A stretch of DNA of 24,011 nt from the NCBI GenBank assembly GCA_937903005.1, contig CALFNR010000189.1, forward strand, positions 1 through 24,011, read 5' to 3'. The translations under genes and the position numbers were made by a program. Below are positions 17,418 to 24,011 of the stretch, piece after piece; within the stretch, counting starts at the first letter, position 1; every line of letters starts with the position of its first letter. A model generated the notes under the pieces. The model saw only the letters and a list, made by a program, of their open reading frames with translations. It searched no databases and was not told where the DNA came from. The DNA comes from Clostridium_AI sp002297865. GTDB taxonomy: Bacteria > Bacillota > Clostridia > Lachnospirales > Lachnospiraceae.

Positions 17418-17452
17418 AATACTTGTATAAAAAAGAATAAGGAGAGAGAGTT

Positions 17453-19192
17453 ATGAAAAAAAGATTTTTATCACTTGCATTAGCAACATGCTTATTCGCA
17501 ACCATGTTAACTGGCTGTGGAAATAAAAGCAATTCCAATTCTGGCAATGATGAGCCAGCTGTAACAAAAGAAGCATCAAAAACAGATAAAAGCACACTTC
17601 GTATTAACTTAGCTTCTGAACCAAAATACCTTGATCCAGCTTTGAATAGCACTGTTGATGGGGGCTGCTTAGCAGTAAACTCATTTGTAGGTTTGTTTAC
17701 ATCAGATGCAGATGGAAAGGTAGTTCCAGCTTTAGCAGAATCTTATCAATTAAGCGATGATAAATTAACATATACATTTAAGTTAAAAGATGGCTTAAAA
17801 TGGAGTGATGGTTCTGAACTTACAGCAGCAGATTTTGAATATTCATGGAAACGTGCTGCAGATCCAAAAACAGCAGCAGATTATAGTTACTTATTTGATG
17901 TATTTGCAAAAGACAAAGATGGTGTTATTGATGTAAAAGCTGATGGCAATACATTGACAGCAAAGGTTAAAGTTCCTTGTACATTTTTCCTTGACCTAGT
18001 TGCTTTCCCAACATTCTTGCCAGTACCACAAAAAGCTGTTGAAGCAGCAGATCCAGACGGTAAAAATCCAGGTGCATGGGCACAGGAAGCTGGATTTGTA
18101 TCCAATGGCGCTTATACACTAAAATCTTGGAAACACAACGAAAACATGGTATATGTGAAAAACCCTAATTACTATGACGCAGAAAATGTTACAGTAGAAA
18201 AATTAGAGTTCATGTTATCTGCTGATCAAACTGCAACTTATGCAGCATACAAAGCTGGTGACTTAGACTTTATTGATGCTGTCCCTAATGATGAAACTTC
18301 AAGTCTTTTGAACGATAAAGAGTTCCATGTTGCAGACCAGTTAGGTACTTACTTTGTTATATTTAACGTAAACGCAGATCTTTTCAAAGGCAAGACAGCA
18401 AAAGAAGCAGCTACAATCCGTGAGGCATTGAGCTTATTAATCGACCGTGATTACATTATCGAAAATATCGGTCAGACTGGTCAGAAAATGGCTACAAGTT
18501 TTGTTCCTGAAGGAATGGCTGATGGTAACGGTGGAATTTTCAAATCTGATGAATATGATTACCCAGACAAGGAATCCAATGGATACTTTAGTAAAGAATA
18601 TGATGCAGATGCAGCAATTAAGAAAGCGGTTGAATTATTATCAAGTGTTGGTTATAAATTCGATGACAACAATAAATTAGACCCATCTACACCAATCACA
18701 TTTGAGTATGTAATCAATGAAGATACAGGACATCAGGCTATTGCAGAAGCAATTCAGCAGGACTGGGCAAACATTGGTGTTGAATGTACAATTCAGACAT
18801 CTGAATGGAGTACATTCGTACAAGATCGTAAAGCAGGTAAGTTTACAGTAGCAAGAAATGGCTGGAATGCAGACTTCAATGATCCAATCAATATGCTTGA
18901 TATGTGGACATCTACTTCAAACAACAATGATGCACAGTTAGGTAAAAATCCTGAAAACAAGGCAACACCAGAATGGACAGAGTACGATGCTTTAATTGAG
19001 AAAATTAACAATGAAACAGACTTCGCAAAACGTACAACAATGTTACACCAGGCTGAAGATATGTTAATGTCAACATGGGCTATTTGTCCAATTTACTATT
19101 ACAATGATGTTTACATGATGAAGAGCAATGTAAGCAATGTTTATGTAACACCATTTGCAATGAAATACTTTATGTATGCAAAAATCAGCTAG
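17453..19192 (+). CDS. oppA: Oligopeptide-binding lipoprotein OppA
   Basis: Extracytoplasmic peptide-binding protein of the importer, 579 residues. A short positively charged N terminus (KKR) and hydrophobic stretch lead to the lipobox LTGC with C22 as the lipid-anchored residue, followed by a polar N/S-rich linker. The family 5 binding-protein features are clear: SEPKYLDPALNS near the start of the mature domain, YTFKLKDGLKWSDGSELTAADFEYSW, and a SNGAYTLKSWKHNENMVYVKNPNYYD region. AAGGAGAGAGAG precedes the ATG. It is the last opp gene and is followed by a strong terminator. Confidence 0.96.
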   Translation: MKKRFLSLALATCLFATMLTGCGNKSNSNSGNDEPAVTKEASKTDKSTLRINLASEPKYLDPALNSTVDGGCLAVNSFVGLFTSDADGKVVPALAESYQLSDDKLTYTFKLKDGLKWSDGSELTAADFEYSWKRAADPKTAADYSYLFDVFAKDKDGVIDVKADGNTLTAKVKVPCTFFLDLVAFPTFLPVPQKAVEAADPDGKNPGAWAQEAGFVSNGAYTLKSWKHNENMVYVKNPNYYDAENVTVEKLEFMLSADQTATYAAYKAGDLDFIDAVPNDETSSLLNDKEFHVADQLGTYFVIFNVNADLFKGKTAKEAATIREALSLLIDRDYIIENIGQTGQKMATSFVPEGMADGNGGIFKSDEYDYPDKESNGYFSKEYDADAAIKKAVELLSSVGYKFDDNNKLDPSTPITFEYVINEDTGHQAIAEAIQQDWANIGVECTIQTSEWSTFVQDRKAGKFTVARNGWNADFNDPINMLDMWTSTSNNNDAQLGKNPENKATPEWTEYDALIEKINNETDFAKRTTMLHQAEDMLMSTWAICPIYYYNDVYMMKSNVSNVYVTPFAMKYFMYAKIS

Positions 19193-19221
19193 TTAGATTA
19201 ATACTAAATAGTGAATAAAAT

Positions 19222-19265
19222 AAGATATCTTATAACATGGAAGTTGTGTTATAAGATATCTTTTT
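19222..19265 (+). terminator. Rho-independent terminator after oppA
   Basis: A perfect 16-base stem, AAGATATCTTATAACA (19222-19237) with its complement at 19247-19262, has a nine-base loop and ends in five T. It isolates the opp operon from the defence-like cassette that follows. Confidence 0.9.
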
Positions 19266-19278
19266 ATGTGTGATTTTG

Positions 19279-19307
19279 TTGACAAATGTGATGAAAAGGA
19301 GTAGTAT
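19279..19307 (+). promoter_or_regulatory. Sigma-A promoter of the peptidase-cyclase-effector cassette
   Basis: A perfect TTGACA (19279-19284) and TAGTAT (19302-19307) are 17 bases apart. The predicted start, near 19314, falls inside the LexA-like palindrome. The leader to the first gene is about 100 bases. Confidence 0.6.
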
Positions 19308-19313
19308 TGAAAT

Positions 19314-19327
19314 AGAACATATGTTCT
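19314..19327. promoter_or_regulatory. LexA (SOS box)-like operator
   Basis: AGAACATATGTTCT is a perfect 14-base palindrome with the core GAACatatGTTC. It agrees with the Bacillus-type SOS box CGAACRNRYGTTYC at all but the two outermost bases. It overlaps the predicted transcription start of the upstream promoter, the right place for a repressor to block transcription. The cassette is therefore a candidate SOS-regulated unit. Binding by LexA is inferred. Confidence 0.6.
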
Positions 19328-19350
19328 TTTTCGAGAATTGTATCAACATA

Positions 19351-19378
19351 TTGTAAAATAGTAATAATATGATATAAT
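19351..19378 (+). promoter_or_regulatory. Second possible promoter of the defence-like cassette
   Basis: TTGTAA (19351-19356) and a perfect TATAAT (19373-19378) are separated by 16 bases, 40 bases before the first start codon. It lies downstream of the LexA-like site and could give basal expression. The region is very AT-rich, so a chance match is possible. Confidence 0.45.
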
Positions 19379-19417
19379 AAAAAGAGTTTTGGGTTTGAAA
19401 GAATGTGAGGTGGAACA

Positions 19418-19939
19418 ATGGATTATCAAGAGAGAAATTTTATTAACGAATTAACAGAAGCTGTCATAGATCATTATGGCATTCAGATTCCTGTTGAAGA
19501 TGTGGATGAAGTTGTTTCGAAGATAGGTGGAGAGATTTCTACTGATTATAATCCTGAGACATTGGGAGACGGCTGTATCAGAAAAAACGGAGACAGCTTT
19601 ATTATAACATTATCACCATTTCAGCCTGATAATAGAAGAAATTTTACAGTAGCTCATGAGCTAGGACACCTGTTTCTTCACATGGGATATGATATAGATG
19701 AAGAATTATGGCAGAGACAAGATGTAGAACCTTATAATCGTTATGGTAATACAGAGATGGAATATCAAGCTAACGAATTTGCTGCAGCATTGCTTATGCC
19801 AAAGAAGGAATATAAACGGATTATGGATAGGTACACAATAGATAATGTTGTGGAGACATCCAAAGTAGCAGAATATTTTCATGTTTCAGTTGGTGCAGCA
19901 TCCAACCGAGGAAAGTGGCTAGGGTACTTAGAATGGTAA
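19418..19939 (+). CDS. ImmA/IrrE-family zinc metallopeptidase
   Basis: A 173-residue protein with the zinc-peptidase motif HELGH at 80-84, embedded in FTVAHELGHLFLHMG. A downstream EYQANEFAAALLMP (116-129) holds the expected third ligand, probably E120. Both segments are the signature of the ImmA/IrrE (M78) family, which usually cleaves a partner HTH repressor after DNA damage or another stress. There is no XRE-type repressor beside it; the N-terminal ~50 residues are not a recognisable HTH. AGGTGG lies just upstream of the ATG. The gene overlaps the cyclase gene by 7 bases. It may sense infection or damage and release control of the cassette, or cleave a host factor; both are inference. Confidence 0.9.
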   Translation: MDYQERNFINELTEAVIDHYGIQIPVEDVDEVVSKIGGEISTDYNPETLGDGCIRKNGDSFIITLSPFQPDNRRNFTVAHELGHLFLHMGYDIDEELWQRQDVEPYNRYGNTEMEYQANEFAAALLMPKKEYKRIMDRYTIDNVVETSKVAEYFHVSVGAASNRGKWLGYLEW

Positions 19940-21402
19940 AAAGTAAGAATGGATTTGATAATAGCAAGCCATTACAGAGGTTTTCGGAGAGTCTTGTGAA
20001 GCAGAAACAAGATATGGGAAGCCGAAGAGAAGAACAAGACAACTCAAGGTGGGTTGAATTGTTCTTTTCTTTTGATGTAGTGAATTCATCTGTATATAAA
20101 ACAATTAACTATTTTGGATGGTCCAGTGTATTATCTTTGTTGTTTCATAAAATTCAGAAACACACGAAAAGTCTGATTCCAGAAGCAGAACTTTGGAGGG
20201 TACTGGGAGATGAAGTGATCTTTGTGGCTCGTGTAGAAGACGAGAGCGACATACATATATTTGTGGAAAAGGTATTTGAAATCTTAATTAAGATGATAGG
20301 TCAGATAAAAAGCGGAAAATTCTTTGAAGAACTTTCGTCTGACTGTGCTCAACGAGATGTGGATTTAATGAAACTTCAGAATGTGATCTCGCTAAAGGGA
20401 GCTGCATGGATTGCAATCATTACCAAGGATGGTAATAAAGAGTTAAAACCTTATGATAATATATTTGAAAAATATAGGGCAAAGGATGATTACGAGATAA
20501 ATGAATATTTAGGAAATGACATAGATACAGGATTTCGAATTAAGAATAAAACTGAGGATAGGCGTCTTGTAGTGAGTTATGAACTGGCTTACCTCCTTTC
20601 ATCAAGAACTGACAGTCTATCTTGCTTAAATATAGTTGCATATGATACGTTGAGAGGAATATGGGATGGAGACTTATATCCAATTATCTGGTATCATAAT
20701 CCCAAGATTTATCACAGCATTGAGTTTCGAGATAGTTTTTATTATAGTGAACGTGAACAAAGTGAAATTGTTAGACGGTATCTGGACAATGAACCAAAGT
20801 TTAAATTAGATGAGTTTTTGTACAAAGAGGTAAAAAGGGCGCTAGACAAAATAAAGTTGGATCGAAATTTAACGGAAAAGCTAGAAACAATACGAGAACA
20901 CATTGTATCAAAAGACCAAATTAATAAAGGATTTAGTCCTTCATTTTTGCTTCAGCTTCATTGTGTGGCTGTTTGCTACCGCCAGATTGATAATCGAATA
21001 TTAATTATGAAAAGAAGTAAGGAAAGAGATAAGTTCCCGAATAAGTGGGATTTTGGTTGTGCAAAAGCAAATAAGGGGACAAGTTTATCGGAACAGATTG
21101 AGAAAGAATACAAAAGTGATTTAGGCATTGATATTGAAGTGGTACTAGATGATTCAAGAGAAGACAGGCAGCCTATTCCAATTGCACTATATCAGATACC
21201 AGAGGATGAGTGTCATACACATAAAGGAATTATTACTATTGCGATTATAAATGATAGTAGTAAAATATGTCTTGATAAGAGAAAGTACTCTGAATCTCGC
21301 TGGATTGCAGAGAGTGAGGTTGAAAATTTTGTAGAATCAGCAATACCAGATTTTAAAAATACATTAAAAAAAGTGTTTAAGGCTATTAAGGAAATTAATT
21401 AA
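19933..21402 (+). CDS. Pycsar-type nucleotide cyclase fused to a degenerate Nudix domain
   Basis: From ATG 19933 (AGGG 8 bases upstream; GTG 19915 is an alternative) the protein is 489 residues. The N-terminal domain is a class III cyclase: FFSFDVVNSS with metal-binding D48, and WRVLGDEVIF with D93. EYLGNDIDTGFRI (about 192-203) and RRLVVSYELAYLL follow, as in Pycsar cyclases. These make cyclic pyrimidine mononucleotides (cCMP or cUMP) on phage infection; the base used here cannot be read. A linker of roughly 100 residues leads to a C-terminal Nudix-like domain (about 344-489). Its box reads SEQIEKEYKSDLGI: only one of the three REUxEE glutamates is kept (KEYKSD), so hydrolysis is doubtful and ligand sensing is possible. 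It overlaps the peptidase gene and precedes a PycTM-like effector by 12 bases. Confidence 0.85.
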   Translation: MVKSKNGFDNSKPLQRFSESLVKQKQDMGSRREEQDNSRWVELFFSFDVVNSSVYKTINYFGWSSVLSLLFHKIQKHTKSLIPEAELWRVLGDEVIFVARVEDESDIHIFVEKVFEILIKMIGQIKSGKFFEELSSDCAQRDVDLMKLQNVISLKGAAWIAIITKDGNKELKPYDNIFEKYRAKDDYEINEYLGNDIDTGFRIKNKTEDRRLVVSYELAYLLSSRTDSLSCLNIVAYDTLRGIWDGDLYPIIWYHNPKIYHSIEFRDSFYYSEREQSEIVRRYLDNEPKFKLDEFLYKEVKRALDKIKLDRNLTEKLETIREHIVSKDQINKGFSPSFLLQLHCVAVCYRQIDNRILIMKRSKERDKFPNKWDFGCAKANKGTSLSEQIEKEYKSDLGIDIEVVLDDSREDRQPIPIALYQIPEDECHTHKGIITIAIINDSSKICLDKRKYSESRWIAESEVENFVESAIPDFKNTLKKVFKAIKEIN

Positions 21403-21414
21403 AGGAGTAAAATC

Positions 21415-21939
21415 ATGCAGGAAAGAGATAAGGTACTAGCGTTGCTTAAAGATACGCTGGTAAGGGTGAATTCGTGGCTTACTTTTGCCGAGACAAAGAA
21501 TGCAGCACTATTAGGGTTTAACGTGGCATTAATTGCTTTTGCATATAAGTTAAAGGTAGATAAAGAAAGCAAATTGCTTTTGAGTATTGTATTTGTAGTT
21601 TGCCTTGGAATTGTGCTCCTTGCATTTTTGAGTTTGTGTCCAAAACTATTAAAATATAGACCTCCAAAAACGCGACTTACAGACAGCGATAAGCAAAAAA
21701 GTAATCTTTTGTTTTTTGGAGATATAAAGAGATTTACAGAATGTGATTATGTAAAGGAAGTATACAAACGCTATTTAGATAAGGAGATTCGGATGAATGA
21801 AATCAGTCGTTTGGAACTGGATATAGCACAGGAAATTATTGTAAATGCCTACATAGCATACAGAAAATACGAATTATTTAGGATAGCTTGTTTTGCAGAG
21901 TTAGTATCGGTTGGACTATTGATGAAAATTATAATGTAA
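21415..21939 (+). CDS. PycTM-like membrane effector (Pycsar effector, DUF5706-like)
   Basis: A 174-residue membrane protein. The N-terminal helix leads into WLTFAETKNAALLGFNVALI (21-40), the typical opening of PycTM effectors, with membrane segments at about 29-45 and 54-76. A cytoplasmic region with LLFFGDIKRF (98-107) and a long helix follow, then a third hydrophobic segment at about 155-172. In Pycsar systems a cyclic pyrimidine nucleotide triggers such proteins to disrupt the inner membrane and halt the infected cell. AAAGGAG sits 7 bases before the ATG, and the gene directly follows the cyclase. It is the last gene of the cassette; no clear terminator was seen before the AraC gene. Confidence 0.85.
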   Translation: MQERDKVLALLKDTLVRVNSWLTFAETKNAALLGFNVALIAFAYKLKVDKESKLLLSIVFVVCLGIVLLAFLSLCPKLLKYRPPKTRLTDSDKQKSNLLFFGDIKRFTECDYVKEVYKRYLDKEIRMNEISRLELDIAQEIIVNAYIAYRKYELFRIACFAELVSVGLLMKIIM

Positions 21940-22026
21940 CATGTGATGAACTTAAAAACGTTACAATGAAAGCAGTAGTTAGGCATACTATAACTTTACA
22001 GAAAAGCACAATTCAGAGGTGATGAA

Positions 22027-22893
22027 GTGAATAAATTTGACATAACAGATAATGATTTTAACCCTACTGTTTTATTTGCATCAAAAAGTAAATTAGTTGG
22101 GGATGGTAAATATCATCAGCACGATTATGCAGAACTGACTTGTATATTATCCGGCAAGGGCAAATATCATATAGAAGGAAAGGATTACGAGGTGCAGGCT
22201 GGCGATGTGATTATGTGTAATCCCGGCATTAAACATCAAAGTATGGAAGCCAATGAGAAGGAACCAATTGTTGAATTTGTGACAGGATTTATGGATTTTC
22301 ATTTTATAGGAATGCCTGAAAATGCAATCATCTTAAAAGATGGTGGTTATGTTCTTCGAATGTCTCTAGAAAGCAGACAGGATATAATTAAGCGATGTTA
22401 TGAGATGGTTGCAGAGTATGAGTCTAATAACTTGGGAAAATATTTTATGCTGAAAGCACAGCTCATGCAGATTATTCTGGTTATTTTAAGAGAAATGCAG
22501 CCTGTTACGGAAAAACAGAAATCTTGCCGGTTTGAGTCATATAATAAAAATTATGTTGTGAAGAAAATTATTAGTTACTTAAATGAAAATTACGCTTGTA
22601 AAATTTCCTTAGATCAGATCGCACAAAATTTATATTTGAGTCCTGTCTATATATCTAAGCTTTTTAAAGAACAGACAGGGGAATCGCCAATTAATTATTT
22701 GATAAAAATTAGACTGGATAAGGCGAAGGAAATGCTTGAAAATGAATCTCATGGAAGTATTCGAAGTGTTGCAAACCAAGTAGGATATGAGGATGTCTAC
22801 CACTTTAGCAAGCTTTTTAAGAAGTATTATGGAATTTCTCCCTTGAATTATAGTAAGAAAATAGTATTGGACTCCCAAAGGGATGAAAAATAG
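22027..22893 (+). CDS. AraC-family transcriptional regulator with cupin sensor domain
   Basis: A 288-residue regulator. The N-terminal cupin (about 28-75) shows HQHDYAELTCILSGKGKYHI and GDVIMCNPGIKHQ, the arabinose-type sensor barrel. Two helix-turn-helix units fill the C terminus (about 178-282), with ISLDQIAQNLYLSPVYISKLF and IRSVANQVGYEDVYHFSKLFKK, and the family ending SPLNYSKK. GTG start 22027 is preceded closely by AGAGGTGA. It probably responds to a sugar or other small ligand. It could control the nitroreductase gene downstream or the unseen genes past the window; a link to the defence cassette is unlikely. Confidence 0.92.
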   Translation: MNKFDITDNDFNPTVLFASKSKLVGDGKYHQHDYAELTCILSGKGKYHIEGKDYEVQAGDVIMCNPGIKHQSMEANEKEPIVEFVTGFMDFHFIGMPENAIILKDGGYVLRMSLESRQDIIKRCYEMVAEYESNNLGKYFMLKAQLMQIILVILREMQPVTEKQKSCRFESYNKNYVVKKIISYLNENYACKISLDQIAQNLYLSPVYISKLFKEQTGESPINYLIKIRLDKAKEMLENESHGSIRSVANQVGYEDVYHFSKLFKKYYGISPLNYSKKIVLDSQRDEK

Positions 22894-22997
22894 ACAAAAA
22901 AGTTACGCGAAAAAGTTATTAATTGTGCATTAAAAAAGCTAATTTTGTGATAAACTAAATATGTTAAATTAGAGATTCGGAAAATAAGGTGTATAGC

Positions 22998-23804
22998 ATG
23001 AACCAGTATGATGCCATTTTTGTGAGAAAGTCTGTAAAAAGTTTTAAAACAGATTCTATAAGTGATAGAAATATTAGTCAAATACTTAATTTTGCTAATT
23101 ATATAACTGACATGTCAGGCAGGAATTCCGTTAATTTTGAGATATGGTCTTGTCAGGATAAGGCGAAAGCGATGGATTATCATTTTTCTGTAAAGGCTCC
23201 ATATTATTTTGTGTTGTCTGCAGAGGATGAAGAAGATAGTTTCGTTAGTCTTGGTTTTGTCTTAGAACAAGTTGCCTTGTATCTTGTTACCAAGAATTTA
23301 GGAAGCTCCTTCGCAGGGTTGCGTAAAGAAAAAAAAGTGAATTCGGATAAATCAAGTAAGATAATGGCTTTCTTAGCATTTGGAATTACAGAGGATGACC
23401 AAACATATGCAAGGAAACAACGTTTACTTCCGTTGGAACATATATGTGTGTTTAAGGATAAAGCAGAACAAAATATTAGAGAAATGATTCATGCTGCTGC
23501 ATTGGCACCATCCAGGATGAACAGTCAGCCATGGCGTTTTGTTGTGGTTAAAAATCGAATTCATGTATTCTGTAAAAGAGAACGAAAAGCGTTTAAAACA
23601 GCGTTAGCTGACTGGTATCATGAATTTGATATTGGGATGATGCTTGCACACTTGTTAATTGCTGGTGAGGAACTTTGGTATAATACAGAGATTGTGAAAA
23701 GCGAGAATATTGCAGAGAGAGAACTTAAAAATAATATTTATATGTTTACTGTAGTTTTAACTGAACAGCAGTCAGCATTTGAAAAAGAAAAGGATTCTAA
23801 ATGA
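22998..23804 (+). CDS. TM1586-type nitroreductase-family flavoprotein
   Basis: A 268-residue protein from ATG 22998, which has ATAAGGTG 8 bases upstream; GTG 22989 lacks such spacing. AIFVRKSVKSF at the N terminus matches the RRSxRxF FMN-binding start of nitroreductases. A second element, MIHAAALAPSRMNSQPWRFVV (about residues 163-183), repeats the same kind of motif (APSxxNxQPWxF). This two-half layout is that of the putative TM nitroreductase family (TM1586). FMN binding and NAD(P)H-dependent reduction are expected, but the substrate is unknown. It follows the AraC gene by about 100 bases and is closed by a terminator. Confidence 0.85.
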   Translation: MNQYDAIFVRKSVKSFKTDSISDRNISQILNFANYITDMSGRNSVNFEIWSCQDKAKAMDYHFSVKAPYYFVLSAEDEEDSFVSLGFVLEQVALYLVTKNLGSSFAGLRKEKKVNSDKSSKIMAFLAFGITEDDQTYARKQRLLPLEHICVFKDKAEQNIREMIHAAALAPSRMNSQPWRFVVVKNRIHVFCKRERKAFKTALADWYHEFDIGMMLAHLLIAGEELWYNTEIVKSENIAERELKNNIYMFTVVLTEQQSAFEKEKDSK

Positions 23805-23806
23805 TG

Positions 23807-23842
23807 AGCCAAGTGAAAAGCTAATTTTTACTTGGCTTTTAA
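23807..23842 (+). terminator. Rho-independent terminator after the nitroreductase gene
   Basis: AGCCAAGTGAAAA (23807-23819) pairs with TTTTTACTTGGCT (23825-23837), 13 pairs including one G-U, over a five-base loop, then a short T tail. The stem lies 2 bases past the stop codon. Confidence 0.85.
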
Positions 23843-23914
23843 GATGTCATAAAAAGTTACGTTAAATGTAGCAAAAGTTTAAAAAGAAACATGATTAGGT
23901 TGAATTTTTACATG

Positions 23915-23945
23915 TTGATGTAGAAAACAAATAATTGATGTAGAA
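23915..23945 (+). repeat. Two direct copies of TTGATGTAGAA
   Basis: The 11-base word occurs at 23915-23925 and 23935-23945, exactly 20 bases apart, about two turns of the helix. The surrounding 170 bases to the window end hold no gene and are AT-rich, so this is probably the control region of a gene beyond the window. The pair could be half-sites for a regulator such as the nearby AraC protein; that link is speculative. Confidence 0.5.
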
Positions 23946-24011
23946 TGACATTGTAAGAAACAAATTCACATTGTTTTCTTTCATTTGATTTATTTGGGTT
24001 TTGATTTGTTT

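Noticed and set aside
22027..22893. AraC-family protein as part of the Pycsar-like cassette
   Set aside because: It has its own ribosome binding site 87 bases away, a sugar-type cupin sensor and sits closer in theme to the downstream nitroreductase; nothing ties it to the cyclase.
1..24011. CRISPR arrays, tRNA or rRNA genes, and insertion sequences
   Set aside because: No regularly spaced repeats, cloverleaf-type RNA sequences, rRNA stretches or transposase-like frames were seen on either strand.

Overview
The window is AT-rich and codes almost entirely on the + strand. It carries strong AGGAGG-type ribosome binding sites, UUG, GUG and probably CUG starts, and sigma-A-like promoters. Together with the protein families present, this points to a Gram-positive anaerobe of the Clostridia, most likely a Lachnospiraceae (Clostridium cluster XIVa) polysaccharide fermenter. 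The placement is inferred from gene content; no rRNA or other marker lies in the window.

Layout. (1) 1-2151: the 3' end of a pentose-use operon, with a truncated FGGY sugar kinase, L-ribulose-5-phosphate 4-epimerase and methylglyoxal synthase, closed by a terminator. (2) 2174-12818: a promoter with a cre-like site drives a tightly packed run of nine genes: MalQ-like 4-alpha-glucanotransferase, two ABC-2 permeases with their ATPase (an export-type system), a GH13-like protein with an altered active site, a PfkB sugar kinase, a sugar-binding-protein fold without a signal peptide, an atypical SDR/epimerase and a radical SAM/SPASM-type enzyme. A terminator follows. This looks like an undescribed intracellular carbohydrate-modification and export pathway. 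(3) 12811-13085: a gene-free, hairpin-rich element. (4) 13177-19262: a complete oligopeptide ABC importer, oppBCDF-oppA, with its own promoter, an intercistronic hairpin before oppA and a strong terminator.

(5) 19279-21939: a three-gene defence-like cassette under a promoter whose start region holds a perfect palindrome resembling the Firmicutes LexA (SOS) box. The genes are an ImmA/IrrE-type metallopeptidase, a class III nucleotide cyclase fused to a degenerate Nudix domain, and a PycTM-like membrane effector. Cyclase plus PycTM is the hallmark of Pycsar anti-phage systems; the Nudix fusion, the peptidase and the apparent SOS control make this the most striking find. (6) 22027-23842: an AraC-family regulator with a cupin sensor and a TM1586-type nitroreductase, then a terminator and an AT-rich stretch with short direct repeats that is probably the control region of the next gene.

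Working model: sections 1, 2 and 4 serve sugar and peptide metabolism, while section 5 is an accessory immunity module between opp and the AraC gene. All functions are read from sequence motifs and recalled family features; no database search was run.
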